DNA from: Comamonas koreensis
GTDB lineage: Bacteria; Pseudomonadota; Gammaproteobacteria; Burkholderiales; Burkholderiaceae_C
Direction of reading: 5' to 3'
Assembly: GCF_021026195.1 (NCBI RefSeq)
Contig: NZ_JAJNCT010000003.1
Coordinates: 124,001 to 188,000 of the forward strand
DNA length: 64,000 nucleotides
Position 1 is the first letter of the stretch, and each line of letters opens with the position of its first letter. Below are positions 49,751-58,277 of this stretch, piece by piece. Below the pieces are notes generated by a model, which worked only from the letters and a program-made list of their open reading frames with translations, was not told the DNA's origin and ran no database searches. The position numbers and the translations under genes were made by a program.

Positions 49751-49765
49751 TACCCCCAGGGGGTA
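49751..49765. promoter_or_regulatory. FrmR/CsoR-type operator upstream of frmR
   Basis: TACCCCCAGGGGGTA is a perfect 15-base palindrome centred on A. G/C-tract palindromes flanked by TA are the operator type of CsoR/RcnR/FrmR repressors. It lies 110 bp before the frmR ATG and directly after the gltBD terminator, so autoregulation is likely. Confidence 0.7.
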
Positions 49766-49874
49766 CCTGGGGTTTTCATCTATTTTTCATATGTAGTTTT
49801 TATAAATTGCATTTATACTCTGGCCCAGTACCTGAGTTTGGCGTGCTTTTGCGCCGTTGCGAACACCGCCTGCC

Positions 49875-50141
49875 ATGCCCCATAACGCTGAAGACAAGCA
49901 CCGCGCCATCACCCGCCTGCGCCGCATCAAAGGCCAGGCGGAGGCCTTGGAGCGGGCGGTGGAGGCGGGCAGTGATTGCGCCCCCATCCTGCAGCAGCTC
50001 GCCGCCATGCGCGGGGCCGTACACGGCCTGATGGCCGACTTGCTTGATGGCCATATGCGCGAGACCATGGCCAAGCAGCCGGCGCCGTCGCAGGCGGACA
50101 TTGACGAAATGTTGTCGCTGCTGCGCTCGTACTTGAAATGA
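49875..50141 (+). CDS. frmR: FrmR-like formaldehyde-responsive repressor
   Basis: An 88-residue all-helical CsoR/RcnR-family repressor. The residues that define FrmR are in place: Pro2 at the mature N-terminus, Cys35 in AGSDCAPILQQ and His60 in LLDGHMRET. The Pro2-Cys35 pair is cross-linked by formaldehyde in E. coli FrmR. TRLRRIKGQAEALERAVE is the DNA-binding helix region. The ATG at 49875 places Pro at position 2; an upstream in-frame start would bury it and is rejected. It is followed, after a repeat-like spacer, by frmA. Confidence 0.92.
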   Translation: MPHNAEDKHRAITRLRRIKGQAEALERAVEAGSDCAPILQQLAAMRGAVHGLMADLLDGHMRETMAKQPAPSQADIDEMLSLLRSYLK

Positions 50142-50300
50142 ACACCCCCCTGTGGCGCTGCGCGCCTTCCCCCCGCTCTCGCATGGCGGTGCCATGCGGG
50201 CAGGGGGACGACAGCCTCGGTGTGGGGCGGCGCGGCCGGCGTAGGCCCTTCCTCGCTGTCTCGCGGCTGGGCAGCGCCCGTGTTATGAATATTTGTCCAT
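50142..50300. repeat. GC-rich palindromic spacer between frmR and frmA
   Basis: A perfect seven-base stem, GCATGGC (50181-50187) and GCCATGC (50191-50197), with a GGT loop, lies within C-rich and G-rich flanks (CCCC at 50171-50174 and GGGGG at 50203-50207) that extend the pairing. The following GCGGCGCGGCCGGCG stretch is also GC-rich. It resembles REP/BIME-type intergenic spacers remembered from Comamonadaceae and could be a RAYT target. A plain attenuator is the alternative. Confidence 0.45.
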
Positions 50301-50307
50301 CTTTTGA

Positions 50308-51441
<1,134 letters not shown>

Positions 51442-51575
51442 GCACTGCTGGCCGAACGTGGCCGGCCCGGCTGCCAGCACGTGCTGCAATAGTCCTGCGC
51501 AGCGCTGGCAGCGGTGCCAGGGGCGACAATGCGAGGCTTGTTGTCCCTGCGGCCCGGCCCGCACCATTGAAATCC

Positions 51576-52877
51576 ATGTCTTTTACCTCTCTTGGCCTTG
51601 CTCCGTCGCTGGCCCATGCTGCCCAGGCCCATGGCCTGATTGCACCCACGGCCATCCAGACCCAAGCCATTCCGGCCATTCTGGACGGGCGTGACCTGCT
51701 GGGCTGCGCGCCGACCGGCTCGGGCAAGACGGCAGCCTATGTGCTGCCCCTGATGCAGGCCTGGATGCTCAGTGATGCAGCAGGCCAGGCGGGCCGCCAT
51801 GAGACGCAGGCCTTGATCCTGGTGCCCACGCGCGAGCTGGCCACCCAGGTGGCCGAGCTGGTCTACTTTGTTGGCGAGGCCCTGGGCCGCCGCCCCAAGG
51901 TGGCCGTGCTCACCGGCGGTGTGTCCATCAATCCCCAGCTGCTGGCCCTGCGCGGCGGTGTGGATCTGGTGATTGCCACGCCCGGGCGCCTGCTCGATGT
52001 GGTGGCACACAGCAAGCTGCGGCTGGACACCATCAGCACCCTGGTGCTGGATGAGGCTGACCGCTTGATGGACCTGGGCTTTGCCGAGGAGCTGCAAAGC
52101 GTGCTGGCCCTGGTGCCCGCGCGCGAGCAGCGCCAGACCCTGCTGCTGTCGGCCACCTTTGCACCGGCCGTGCAGGCGCTGGTGCCCAGCTTGCTGCGTG
52201 CCACGCATGAGAAAGTGGAGATCGCATCGACCCACCTGCAGGATGCCACCATCGTGCAGGAGGCCTACTACCTCGATGCCGCCAAGCGCACCGCCTGGCT
52301 GCGCGAGCTGGTCACCCAGTACACCGGCCAGCGCATGCTGGTGTTTGTGGCCAGCCGCTACAGTGCCGAGCATGTGGCCAACAAGCTCTATGACAAGGGC
52401 ATCAGCGCCACCGCCTTCCATGGCGAGCTGAGCCAGGGCGCGCGCCAGCAGGTGCTGCAGGAGTTCCGCAGCAGCCAGTGGCAGGTGCTGGTCACCACCG
52501 ATCTGGCCGCACGTGGCATCCATGTCGAGGCGCTGCCCCTGGTCATCAACTACGACCTGCCGCGCTCGCCCACCGATTACACCCACCGCATCGGCCGTAC
52601 AGGCCGGGCCGGTATCTCGGGCCTGGCCATCAGCCTGGTGACCCCCGCTAGCCTGGCGCACTGGAAGCTGATTGCCAAGCGCAATGGGCTCAATGTGGCG
52701 CTGCAGACCCTGGACCAGTACCCGGTCACCGAAGCCGTGCCCGCGCATGCGCCTTCTGAAGATGCCGGCAATGGCGGTATCAAGGGCAAGCGCATGAGCA
52801 AGAAAGACAAGCTGCGTGCAGCGGCCGCCCAGGCCGCATCCCCGCAACCCCCTACCGAAGGAAATTCCGATGTCTGA
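51576..52877 (+). CDS. DEAD-box RNA helicase (RhlE-like) inside the frm locus
   Basis: A 433-residue ATP-dependent RNA helicase. It has Q-motif region FTSLGLAPSL and PTAIQTQAIP, Walker A APTGSGKT (about 45-52), PTRELATQV, TPGRLLD, DEAD box LVLDEADRLMDLGF, SAT in LLSATFAP, and HRIGRTGRAG with TTDLAARGI. The tail is basic. The ATG at 51576 is preferred to an in-frame TTG at 51567. It begins 134 bp after frmA and ends 8 bp inside frmB, so frmB translation is coupled to a gene with no obvious formaldehyde role. Confidence 0.92.
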   Translation: MSFTSLGLAPSLAHAAQAHGLIAPTAIQTQAIPAILDGRDLLGCAPTGSGKTAAYVLPLMQAWMLSDAAGQAGRHETQALILVPTRELATQVAELVYFVGEALGRRPKVAVLTGGVSINPQLLALRGGVDLVIATPGRLLDVVAHSKLRLDTISTLVLDEADRLMDLGFAEELQSVLALVPAREQRQTLLLSATFAPAVQALVPSLLRATHEKVEIASTHLQDATIVQEAYYLDAAKRTAWLRELVTQYTGQRMLVFVASRYSAEHVANKLYDKGISATAFHGELSQGARQQVLQEFRSSQWQVLVTTDLAARGIHVEALPLVINYDLPRSPTDYTHRIGRTGRAGISGLAISLVTPASLAHWKLIAKRNGLNVALQTLDQYPVTEAVPAHAPSEDAGNGGIKGKRMSKKDKLRAAAAQAASPQPPTEGNSDV

Positions 52878-53730
52878 AGCCCAAGCCAGCCTCAAGCTGC
52901 AGGCGGCCCATGCCTGCTTTGGCGGCGCCCAGCGTTTTTATGAGCATTTCTCCAGCCAGATCGGCCTGGCGATGAAGTTCTCGGTGTTTCTGCCGCCCAA
53001 GGCGGTGGAGGGCGAGAAGGTGCCCGCGCTGCTGTACCTGGCGGGCCTGACCTGTACCGAAGAGACCTTCATGACCAAGGCCGGCGCGCAGCGCCTGGCG
53101 GCTTCGCTGAACGTGGCCCTGGTCACCTGCGACACCAGCCCGCGCGGCGCGGGCCTGCCTGGCGAAGCGGAGAGCTGGGATTTTGGCGTGGGAGCCGGTT
53201 TTTACCTGGATGCCACGGCCAAGCCCTGGGCGCTGCACTGGCGCATGGAAAGCTACATCCTTGAAGACCTGCTGCCGCTGTTGGGCGCCAAGCTGCCGAT
53301 CGACCTGCAACGCCTGGGCATCTTTGGCCACAGCATGGGCGGCCATGGCGCGCTGACCCTGGCGCTGCGCCACCCTGGCGTGTTCAAGTCGGTCTCGGCC
53401 TTTGCGCCGATTGCCAATCCCATTAACTGCCCCTGGGGCCAGAAAGCCTTTGCCGGCTACCTCGGCGACAACCAGGCCGAATGGGCGCAGCACGATGCCA
53501 CCGCCCTGATGGCCGCGCAAAAGCAGGCGCCATACCCGGCCGGCATCCTCGTCGACCAGGGCCTGGCCGACAAGTTCTTGCTGGAAAAGCAGCTGCTGCC
53601 CGAAGCCTTTGAAGCCGCCTGCGCCCAGGTCGGCCAGCCGCTGACCCTGCGCCGCCATGGCGGCTATGACCACGGCTACTACTTCATCCAGAGCTTTATC
53701 GACGAGCACCTGCGCTTTCACGTGAGCTAG
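52870..53730 (+). CDS. frmB: S-formylglutathione hydrolase
   Basis: Hydrolyses S-formylglutathione to formate and glutathione. The 286-residue esterase-D-type alpha/beta hydrolase has PALLYLAGLTCTEETFMTKAGAQ, the nucleophile Ser in GHSMGGHGAL, and the catalytic His in GYDHGYYFI. The start overlaps the DEAD-box helicase stop by 8 bp with AAGGAAATTCCG upstream. A terminator follows. Together with FrmA it completes glutathione-dependent formaldehyde oxidation. Confidence 0.94.
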   Translation: MSEAQASLKLQAAHACFGGAQRFYEHFSSQIGLAMKFSVFLPPKAVEGEKVPALLYLAGLTCTEETFMTKAGAQRLAASLNVALVTCDTSPRGAGLPGEAESWDFGVGAGFYLDATAKPWALHWRMESYILEDLLPLLGAKLPIDLQRLGIFGHSMGGHGALTLALRHPGVFKSVSAFAPIANPINCPWGQKAFAGYLGDNQAEWAQHDATALMAAQKQAPYPAGILVDQGLADKFLLEKQLLPEAFEAACAQVGQPLTLRRHGGYDHGYYFIQSFIDEHLRFHVS

Positions 53731-53762
53731 CTGTAAACAGAACCCGGTATGCGGATTTCTGC

Positions 53763-53803
53763 CAGGCGCTGCCGCCCACCCCGGGCTGTGGCGCCTGTTT
53801 TAT
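53763..53803 (+). terminator. Terminator after frmB
   Basis: CAGGCGC at 53763-53769 pairs with GCGCCTG at 53791-53797 across a GC-rich loop, followed by a T-rich tract. It overlaps the end of the convergent LysE gene. Confidence 0.7.
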
Positions 53804-54432
53804 TTGCGGGCCTCGGTCAACATGCGCAGCGCCAGGCCCGCGAGCACGGTGCCCATCAGCCAGCGCTGCATCTGTACCCAGCTGGGGCGGCTGGCCAGAA
53901 ACACGGCGATCGAGCCGGCCAGCATCGCAATGGCGGCATTCACGCTGACGCTGACCACAATCTGAGTGAAACCCAGCACCAGGGACTGCGAAAAAACGCT
54001 GCCGTGGGCGGGATCGATGAACTGCGGCAGCAGTGACAGGTACATCACGGCAATCTTGGGGTTGAGCAGGTTAGTCAGAAAACCCATCGCAAACAGCTTG
54101 CGTGGGCTGTCCTGCGGCAACTGGCGCAGCTCGAACGGGGAGCGCCCTCCGGGCTTGACCGCCTGCCAGGCCAGGTACAGCAGGTACAACGCGCCACCAA
54201 TGCGCAGTGCGTCGTAGGCGTAGGGGATGCCCATCACCAGCGCGGTGATGCCCAGCGCCGCGCACAGCATGTAGAACACAAAGCCCAGGGCCACACCGCC
54301 CAGCGAGATCAAGCCTGCGCCGCGCCCTTGGCATATCGAACGGGAGATGAGATAGACCATATTGGGCCCGGGCGTCAGGACCATGCCCAGGGAAATGAGA
54401 GCAAAGGCGAGCCAGTTGTGAAGTTCAGGCAT
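53800..54432 (-). CDS. LysE/RhtB family amino acid exporter
   Basis: A 210-residue inner-membrane protein with about six helices, of the LysE/RhtB family that exports amino acids or small metabolites. It has the family start LISLGMVLTPGPNMVYLISRSI and the middle block MGFLTNLLNPKIAVMYLSLLPQFI. The ATG at 54432 gives MPELHNWLAF; longer upstream frames lack a signal for initiation. The exported compound is unknown. The ABM-like gene lies 61 bp upstream on the same strand. Confidence 0.9.
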   Translation of the reverse strand: MPELHNWLAFALISLGMVLTPGPNMVYLISRSICQGRGAGLISLGGVALGFVFYMLCAALGITALVMGIPYAYDALRIGGALYLLYLAWQAVKPGGRSPFELRQLPQDSPRKLFAMGFLTNLLNPKIAVMYLSLLPQFIDPAHGSVFSQSLVLGFTQIVVSVSVNAAIAMLAGSIAVFLASRPSWVQMQRWLMGTVLAGLALRMLTEARK

Positions 54433-54493
54433 GGGCGCGGGCACTACATTGCAGTGCAAGAGGGTGGTTGGACAGGACGGCGCCCGCTGACCA

Positions 54494-54793
54494 TCAGGTG
54501 CTGCGCGGCGCGCCCACATCATAGACGCGCAAATCGCGGTCGCCAATCTCCAGCGCAGGCCAGGCAGCGCGCCAGGCCTGGATATGGCTGGAGGCAAAAT
54601 GCGCATCCAGCGCGGCCTGGTCGCTCCACAGCTCTTTGACATGGATCAGCCCGGGCACCAGCACATCCTGGGCATAGCCGTATTCCAGGCAGCCGGCTTC
54701 AGCGCGTGAGGCTTCCACCATCGCCCGCATGGCGGGCAGGGCGCGTTCCAGGTTGGCGGCGGGCAGGCGCACGGTACCAATGATCAACAGCAT
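54494..54793 (-). CDS. Antibiotic biosynthesis monooxygenase-like (ABM domain) protein
   Basis: A 99-residue ABM-domain protein with a ferredoxin-like fold that usually forms dimers; many members are quinol or haem-related monooxygenases. The recognisable core is IIGTVRLPAANLERALPAMRAMVEASRAEAGCLEYGY and the LIHVKELWSDQAALDAHFASSH segment. The conserved His before the end is typical. Function here is unknown. It lies 29 bp downstream of the DUF3293 gene on the same strand, so a small operon with the LysE gene is possible. Confidence 0.85.
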   Translation of the reverse strand: MLLIIGTVRLPAANLERALPAMRAMVEASRAEAGCLEYGYAQDVLVPGLIHVKELWSDQAALDAHFASSHIQAWRAAWPALEIGDRDLRVYDVGAPRST

Positions 54794-54822
54794 GGGTTTT
54801 CCTCTCAGTCAACAAATGGGGC

Positions 54823-55260
54823 TCAGCGCATCCAGCCGGGCACCCGGGTTTCCAGCAGCTGGGGCACCATGTCGGCGCTGGTCCACACCACCGCCAGCTG
54901 CTCCCACTGCGCCGCCCAGCGCTGGGCATCGTCGCGGCCCAGGCCAATGACCAGATAGCCCGGCTCGGCCGGCCAGCCATTGGCGGGGTGCTGGGCAACG
55001 GCGGGCAGCGCGGCAAAGCCGGCTACGCCCAGTGCGCGGCCCAACTGGGCATGGCGCTCGATGTTCTCGTCCTTGTCCAGCAGCTCGCCCATGGGGTTGA
55101 AGGCGGTGATGAAACAGCTGCAATCGGTCTGGTGCTGCCGGTACAGCGCGCCGAGCGCCGCCTGGGCCTGGCCCAGCTGCAAGATGAAAGGGGCCTGGTT
55201 CAGTACGTGGTACTGGGTTTCTTCAAAGGCCTTGCGCAGTTCGGGCGAGAGGGTGGTCAT
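54823..55260 (-). CDS. DUF3293 family protein
   Basis: A 145-residue soluble protein of uncharacterised family DUF3293. The recognisable core is FITAFNPMGELLDKDENIERHAQL, a family block with a conserved NP-x8-N pattern, followed by PGYLVIGLGRDDAQRWAAQWEQLAVVW. No catalytic residues can be assigned. It leads a minus-strand group with the ABM and LysE genes. Confidence 0.8.
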   Translation of the reverse strand: MTTLSPELRKAFEETQYHVLNQAPFILQLGQAQAALGALYRQHQTDCSCFITAFNPMGELLDKDENIERHAQLGRALGVAGFAALPAVAQHPANGWPAEPGYLVIGLGRDDAQRWAAQWEQLAVVWTSADMVPQLLETRVPGWMR

Positions 55261-55412
55261 AAATAGGGGGCGCCAGTGCGGTCAATCCTGCACGTGCGGC
55301 AGTGAAAGCCGTGAATTTGAGATACCTGGATCGCCGCATGGGGGCGACCGGGGCAGCCATCGTAGCGGCTTGCTGACGTCCGACTAGGCCGGCAGAGTTT
55401 TCCCCATAAGCG

Positions 55413-55427
55413 ACACGAAATTCGTGT
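55413..55427. promoter_or_regulatory. Perfect 15-base palindrome ahead of the amino acid ABC transporter
   Basis: ACACGAAATTCGTGT at 55413-55427 is a perfect dyad, 93 bp before the start of the substrate-binding lipoprotein. It could be an operator for a local regulator. The rest of the 259-bp gap shows nothing else clear. Confidence 0.4.
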
Positions 55428-55519
55428 GATCGGAGACAATACGCGATTCGCCTGCACGCTGACGCTTGTAAAAATCAAGCCAAGTGCACTTACTTTGTCT
55501 TTCTCTTTGGTTGAGACAC

Positions 55520-56332
55520 ATGAAAAAACGTTCTTTCGTTGCCACCCTGGCGCTGACTGCCTTGCTCACCGCTTGCGGCAAGAATGATGCGCCCAAGCCT
55601 GCGGCTGAAGCACCCGCGCCTGCGCCTGTTGCTGCTGCAAGCACCAAGCTGGTGGTAGGTCTGGACGACAACTTCCCGCCGATGGGTTTCCGTGACGAGA
55701 AGAACGAAATCGTGGGTTTTGACATCGACATGGCCCGCGAAGCGGCCAAGCGCGCTGGCATCGAAGTGGAATTCAAGCCCATCGACTGGAACGCCAAGGA
55801 AGCCGAGCTGCTGGGCAAGCGCGTCGACGCACTGTGGAATGGCCTGACCATCCTGGAAGAGCGCAAGGAAAAGATCCTCTTCACCGACCCCTACATGGTC
55901 AACAAGCAGATCATCATCGTGAAGGCCGGCTCGCCGATCAAGACCAAGGCCGACATGGCTGGCAAGATCGTGGGTGCCCAGGAAGGCTCCAGCGCCGTGA
56001 CCGCGATGGAAAAGGACAAGGAACTGTCCTCTCAATTCAAGGAAACCAAGCTGTTTGGCGACAACATCGCTGCACTGATGGATGTGGAAGCCGGCCGCCT
56101 GGATGTCGTGGTGGTGGACGAGGTGGTGGGCCGTTACCTGGTCTCCAAGAAGCCTGACAACTATGTGGTGCTGGCCGAAGACTTTGGCACCGAAGACTAT
56201 GGCGTGGGCTTCCGCAAGGACGACGAAGCCACCCGCAACAAGATCAACGACGTGCTGGCCGAGATGAAGAAGGACGGCAAGGCCGAAGAAATCGCCAAGA
56301 AGTGGTTTGGCGCCGACGTGATCAAGCACTGA
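55520..56332 (+). CDS. Polar amino acid ABC transporter substrate-binding lipoprotein
   Basis: A 270-residue family 3 solute-binding protein. The N-terminus MKKRSFVATLALTALLTACG has a lipobox with Cys19, then a Pro/Ala-rich tether (about 24-38) before the binding domain. It has VGLDDNFPPMGFRDEKNEIVGFDIDMA, ALWNGLTILEERKEKILFTDPYM and GAQEGSSAVTAMEKD. Lipoprotein anchoring is unusual for this family in Gram-negatives, where soluble binding proteins prevail. The ligand is a polar amino acid, not further defined. Permease and ATPase genes follow. Confidence 0.92.
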   Translation: MKKRSFVATLALTALLTACGKNDAPKPAAEAPAPAPVAAASTKLVVGLDDNFPPMGFRDEKNEIVGFDIDMAREAAKRAGIEVEFKPIDWNAKEAELLGKRVDALWNGLTILEERKEKILFTDPYMVNKQIIIVKAGSPIKTKADMAGKIVGAQEGSSAVTAMEKDKELSSQFKETKLFGDNIAALMDVEAGRLDVVVVDEVVGRYLVSKKPDNYVVLAEDFGTEDYGVGFRKDDEATRNKINDVLAEMKKDGKAEEIAKKWFGADVIKH

Positions 56333-56355
56333 TCTGCAGGTGACTTTGCATCGGG

Positions 56356-56372
56356 CCGGCACAGCGTGCCGG
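56356..56372 (+). terminator. Intercistronic hairpin between binding protein and permease
   Basis: CCGGCAC (56356-56362) pairs with GTGCCGG (56366-56372) across a three-base loop, followed by TCTTGTGCTTTT. It probably limits read-through or stabilises the binding-protein message so that this subunit is made in excess. Confidence 0.55.
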
Positions 56373-56541
56373 TCTTGTGCTTTTGGGCACGGCCCATGGC
56401 CGCCGCAGCGCTGGGCGCTGCCAGGCGGCCAGAACGGATTTTTATGACAGGAGTGCCAGACCGGGAGCGCCAACGCGTTCCAAGGCACTCGTGCCTGTGG
56501 CAACCAGGCCCGCGGAGCCGGTGCCACCCTGAAGGCCATCG

Positions 56542-57195
56542 ATGGATTATGTAATTTCAATGCTGGGGCCGCTGTCAAACGGCGCCCTGGTGACTCTCAA
56601 GCTGTTCTTCATCACCCTGGCGCTGTCGGTGCCACTGGGTCTGGCCCTGGCGTTGGCGCGCATCTCGCGCTTCAAGGCGCTGGCGCGCTTTGTCGAGGCC
56701 TATATCTGGCTGATGCGCGGCACGCCGCTGATGCTGCAGCTGCTGTTCATCTACTTCGCGCTGCCGTTTGTGCCGGTGATCGGCGTGCGCCTGCCGGACT
56801 TCCCTTCGGCCGTCGTGGCCTTCGCGCTCAACTATGCGGCCTATTTTGCGGAGATCTTCCGCGCCGGTATCCAGAGCGTGGACCGGGGCCAGTACGAAGG
56901 CGCCAAGGTGCTGGGCCTGTCCTACAGCCAGACCATGCGCCGCATTGTGCTGCCGCAGATGGTGCGCACCATCCTGCCGCCGGTCAGCAACGAGACCATC
57001 ACCCTGGTCAAGGACACCTCGCTGATCTATGTGCTCGCCCTCAACGACCTGCTGCGCGCCGCGCGCGGCATTGTTCAGCGCGACTTCACCACCACGCCCT
57101 TTGTGGTGGCGGCCGCCTTCTACCTGCTGATGACCCTGGTGCTGACCTGGGGCTTCAACCGCCTGGAAAAGCGCTATGCCAAATATGACGCCTGA
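56542..57195 (+). CDS. Polar amino acid ABC transporter permease
   Basis: The 217-residue inner-membrane permease (HisM/GlnP type) has four to five helices. Family motifs are LPLWLMRGTPL-like YIWLMRGTPLMLQLLFIYFALP and the ATPase-contact EAA loop EIFRAGIQSVDRGQYEGAKVLGLSY. It probably works as a homodimer because only one permease gene is present. It is followed 60 bp on by the ATPase gene. Confidence 0.93.
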   Translation: MDYVISMLGPLSNGALVTLKLFFITLALSVPLGLALALARISRFKALARFVEAYIWLMRGTPLMLQLLFIYFALPFVPVIGVRLPDFPSAVVAFALNYAAYFAEIFRAGIQSVDRGQYEGAKVLGLSYSQTMRRIVLPQMVRTILPPVSNETITLVKDTSLIYVLALNDLLRAARGIVQRDFTTTPFVVAAAFYLLMTLVLTWGFNRLEKRYAKYDA

Positions 57196-57255
57196 ACAGT
57201 GCGTAACGATGAATGGGCACCAAGCAGTAGCAGCGAACAGCGCAGGAGTATGGCA

Positions 57256-58038
57256 ATGACAGGCAATGACATGGGCACCCCGGTGATGGTGCAGGCGCGC
57301 GATATCTGCAAGGCCTTCAACGGCAACGAGGTGCTCAAGCGCGTCTCGCTGGATATCCACAAGGGCGAGGTGATGGCGGTGATCGGCCCATCAGGTTCGG
57401 GCAAGAGCACTTTTCTGCGCTGCTTGAACCACCTTGAGGTGATCGATTCGGGCTCGGTGGTGGTCGAGGGCCAGACCCTCGTCAGCACCAATGCACAGGG
57501 CCAGGCCCAGTACGCACCAGATGCCCAGATGCGCGCCATTCTGCGCCGCATGGGCATGGTGTTCCAGGGCTTCAACCTGTTCCCGCACCTGTCGGTGATC
57601 GACAACATCACCGAGGCGCCGATGGTCGTCAAGGGCCTGACGCGCGAGCAGATCATGCCCAAGGCCCAGGAGCTGCTGCGCAAGGTGGGTCTGCTGGAGA
57701 AGGCCGATGCCTATCCGGCGCGGCTGTCGGGCGGCCAAAAACAGCGCGTGGCCATTGCCCGGGCGCTGGCCATGGAGCCGGACATCATGCTGTTTGACGA
57801 GCCGACCTCGGCACTGGACCCGGAGCTGACCGGCGAAGTGCTGCGCACCATGCGCCAGCTGGCCGAGGAGCACATGACCATGCTGGTGGTCACCCATGAA
57901 ATGGGCTTTGCCCGTGAGGTGGCCAATACCGTGGTATTCATGGACCAGGGCGCCCTGATCGAGGCCAAGCCAGCCCGCGCCTTCTTTGAAGACTGCAGCC
58001 ATCCGCGCATTCGTTCCTTTTTGGACAATATGCTTTAA
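57256..58038 (+). CDS. Polar amino acid ABC transporter ATP-binding protein
   Basis: The 260-residue ATPase of the same importer. It has Walker A GPSGSGKST, Q-loop VFQGFNLFPHLSV, signature LSGGQKQRVAIARAL, Walker B IMLFDEPTSALDP and the switch His in VVTHEMGFA. Start at 57256 (MTGNDMGTPV) is preferred because CAGGAG lies about 7 bp ahead; the ATG at 57250 is too close to it. The gene ends the three-gene transporter set. Confidence 0.93.
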   Translation: MTGNDMGTPVMVQARDICKAFNGNEVLKRVSLDIHKGEVMAVIGPSGSGKSTFLRCLNHLEVIDSGSVVVEGQTLVSTNAQGQAQYAPDAQMRAILRRMGMVFQGFNLFPHLSVIDNITEAPMVVKGLTREQIMPKAQELLRKVGLLEKADAYPARLSGGQKQRVAIARALAMEPDIMLFDEPTSALDPELTGEVLRTMRQLAEEHMTMLVVTHEMGFAREVANTVVFMDQGALIEAKPARAFFEDCSHPRIRSFLDNML

Positions 58039-58187
58039 TCACGGGCGCTTCTCACCGTTGTTGACGCTGTGCTCAATGGACTGAGAAACCGCCTGTGCGA
58101 TGCTGTAGGCCAAGCCGATCACGCTACTGACAGCAATAGCCTGTTGCCTTGCGGGGCTTAGCGCATCCGGGGTACGATCTGCCCGTA

Positions 58188-58211
58188 TAAATACATTCAT
58201 GAATGTTTGTT
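58188..58211. promoter_or_regulatory. AcrR-like palindromic operator ahead of the mla operon
   Basis: ACATTCATGAATGT at 58193-58206 is a perfect 14-base palindrome. The wider 24 bases agree closely with the E. coli AcrR operator as I recall it (about 20 of 24 positions). It lies 66 bp before mlaF, and no TetR-family gene is adjacent. The rest of the 239-bp gap holds no gene. Confidence 0.55.
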
Positions 58212-58277
58212 ACAAGCCGTAAGCTTGAGGGTCTGCGCTGCGGCAACTGACTACAGAAAAGAGCCCTGCCCCCTCTT

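Noticed and set aside
49857-49874. Upstream start for frmR adding six residues
   Set aside because: It would move Pro2 and Cys35 out of the positions required for formaldehyde sensing; the ATG at 49875 restores the family N-terminus.
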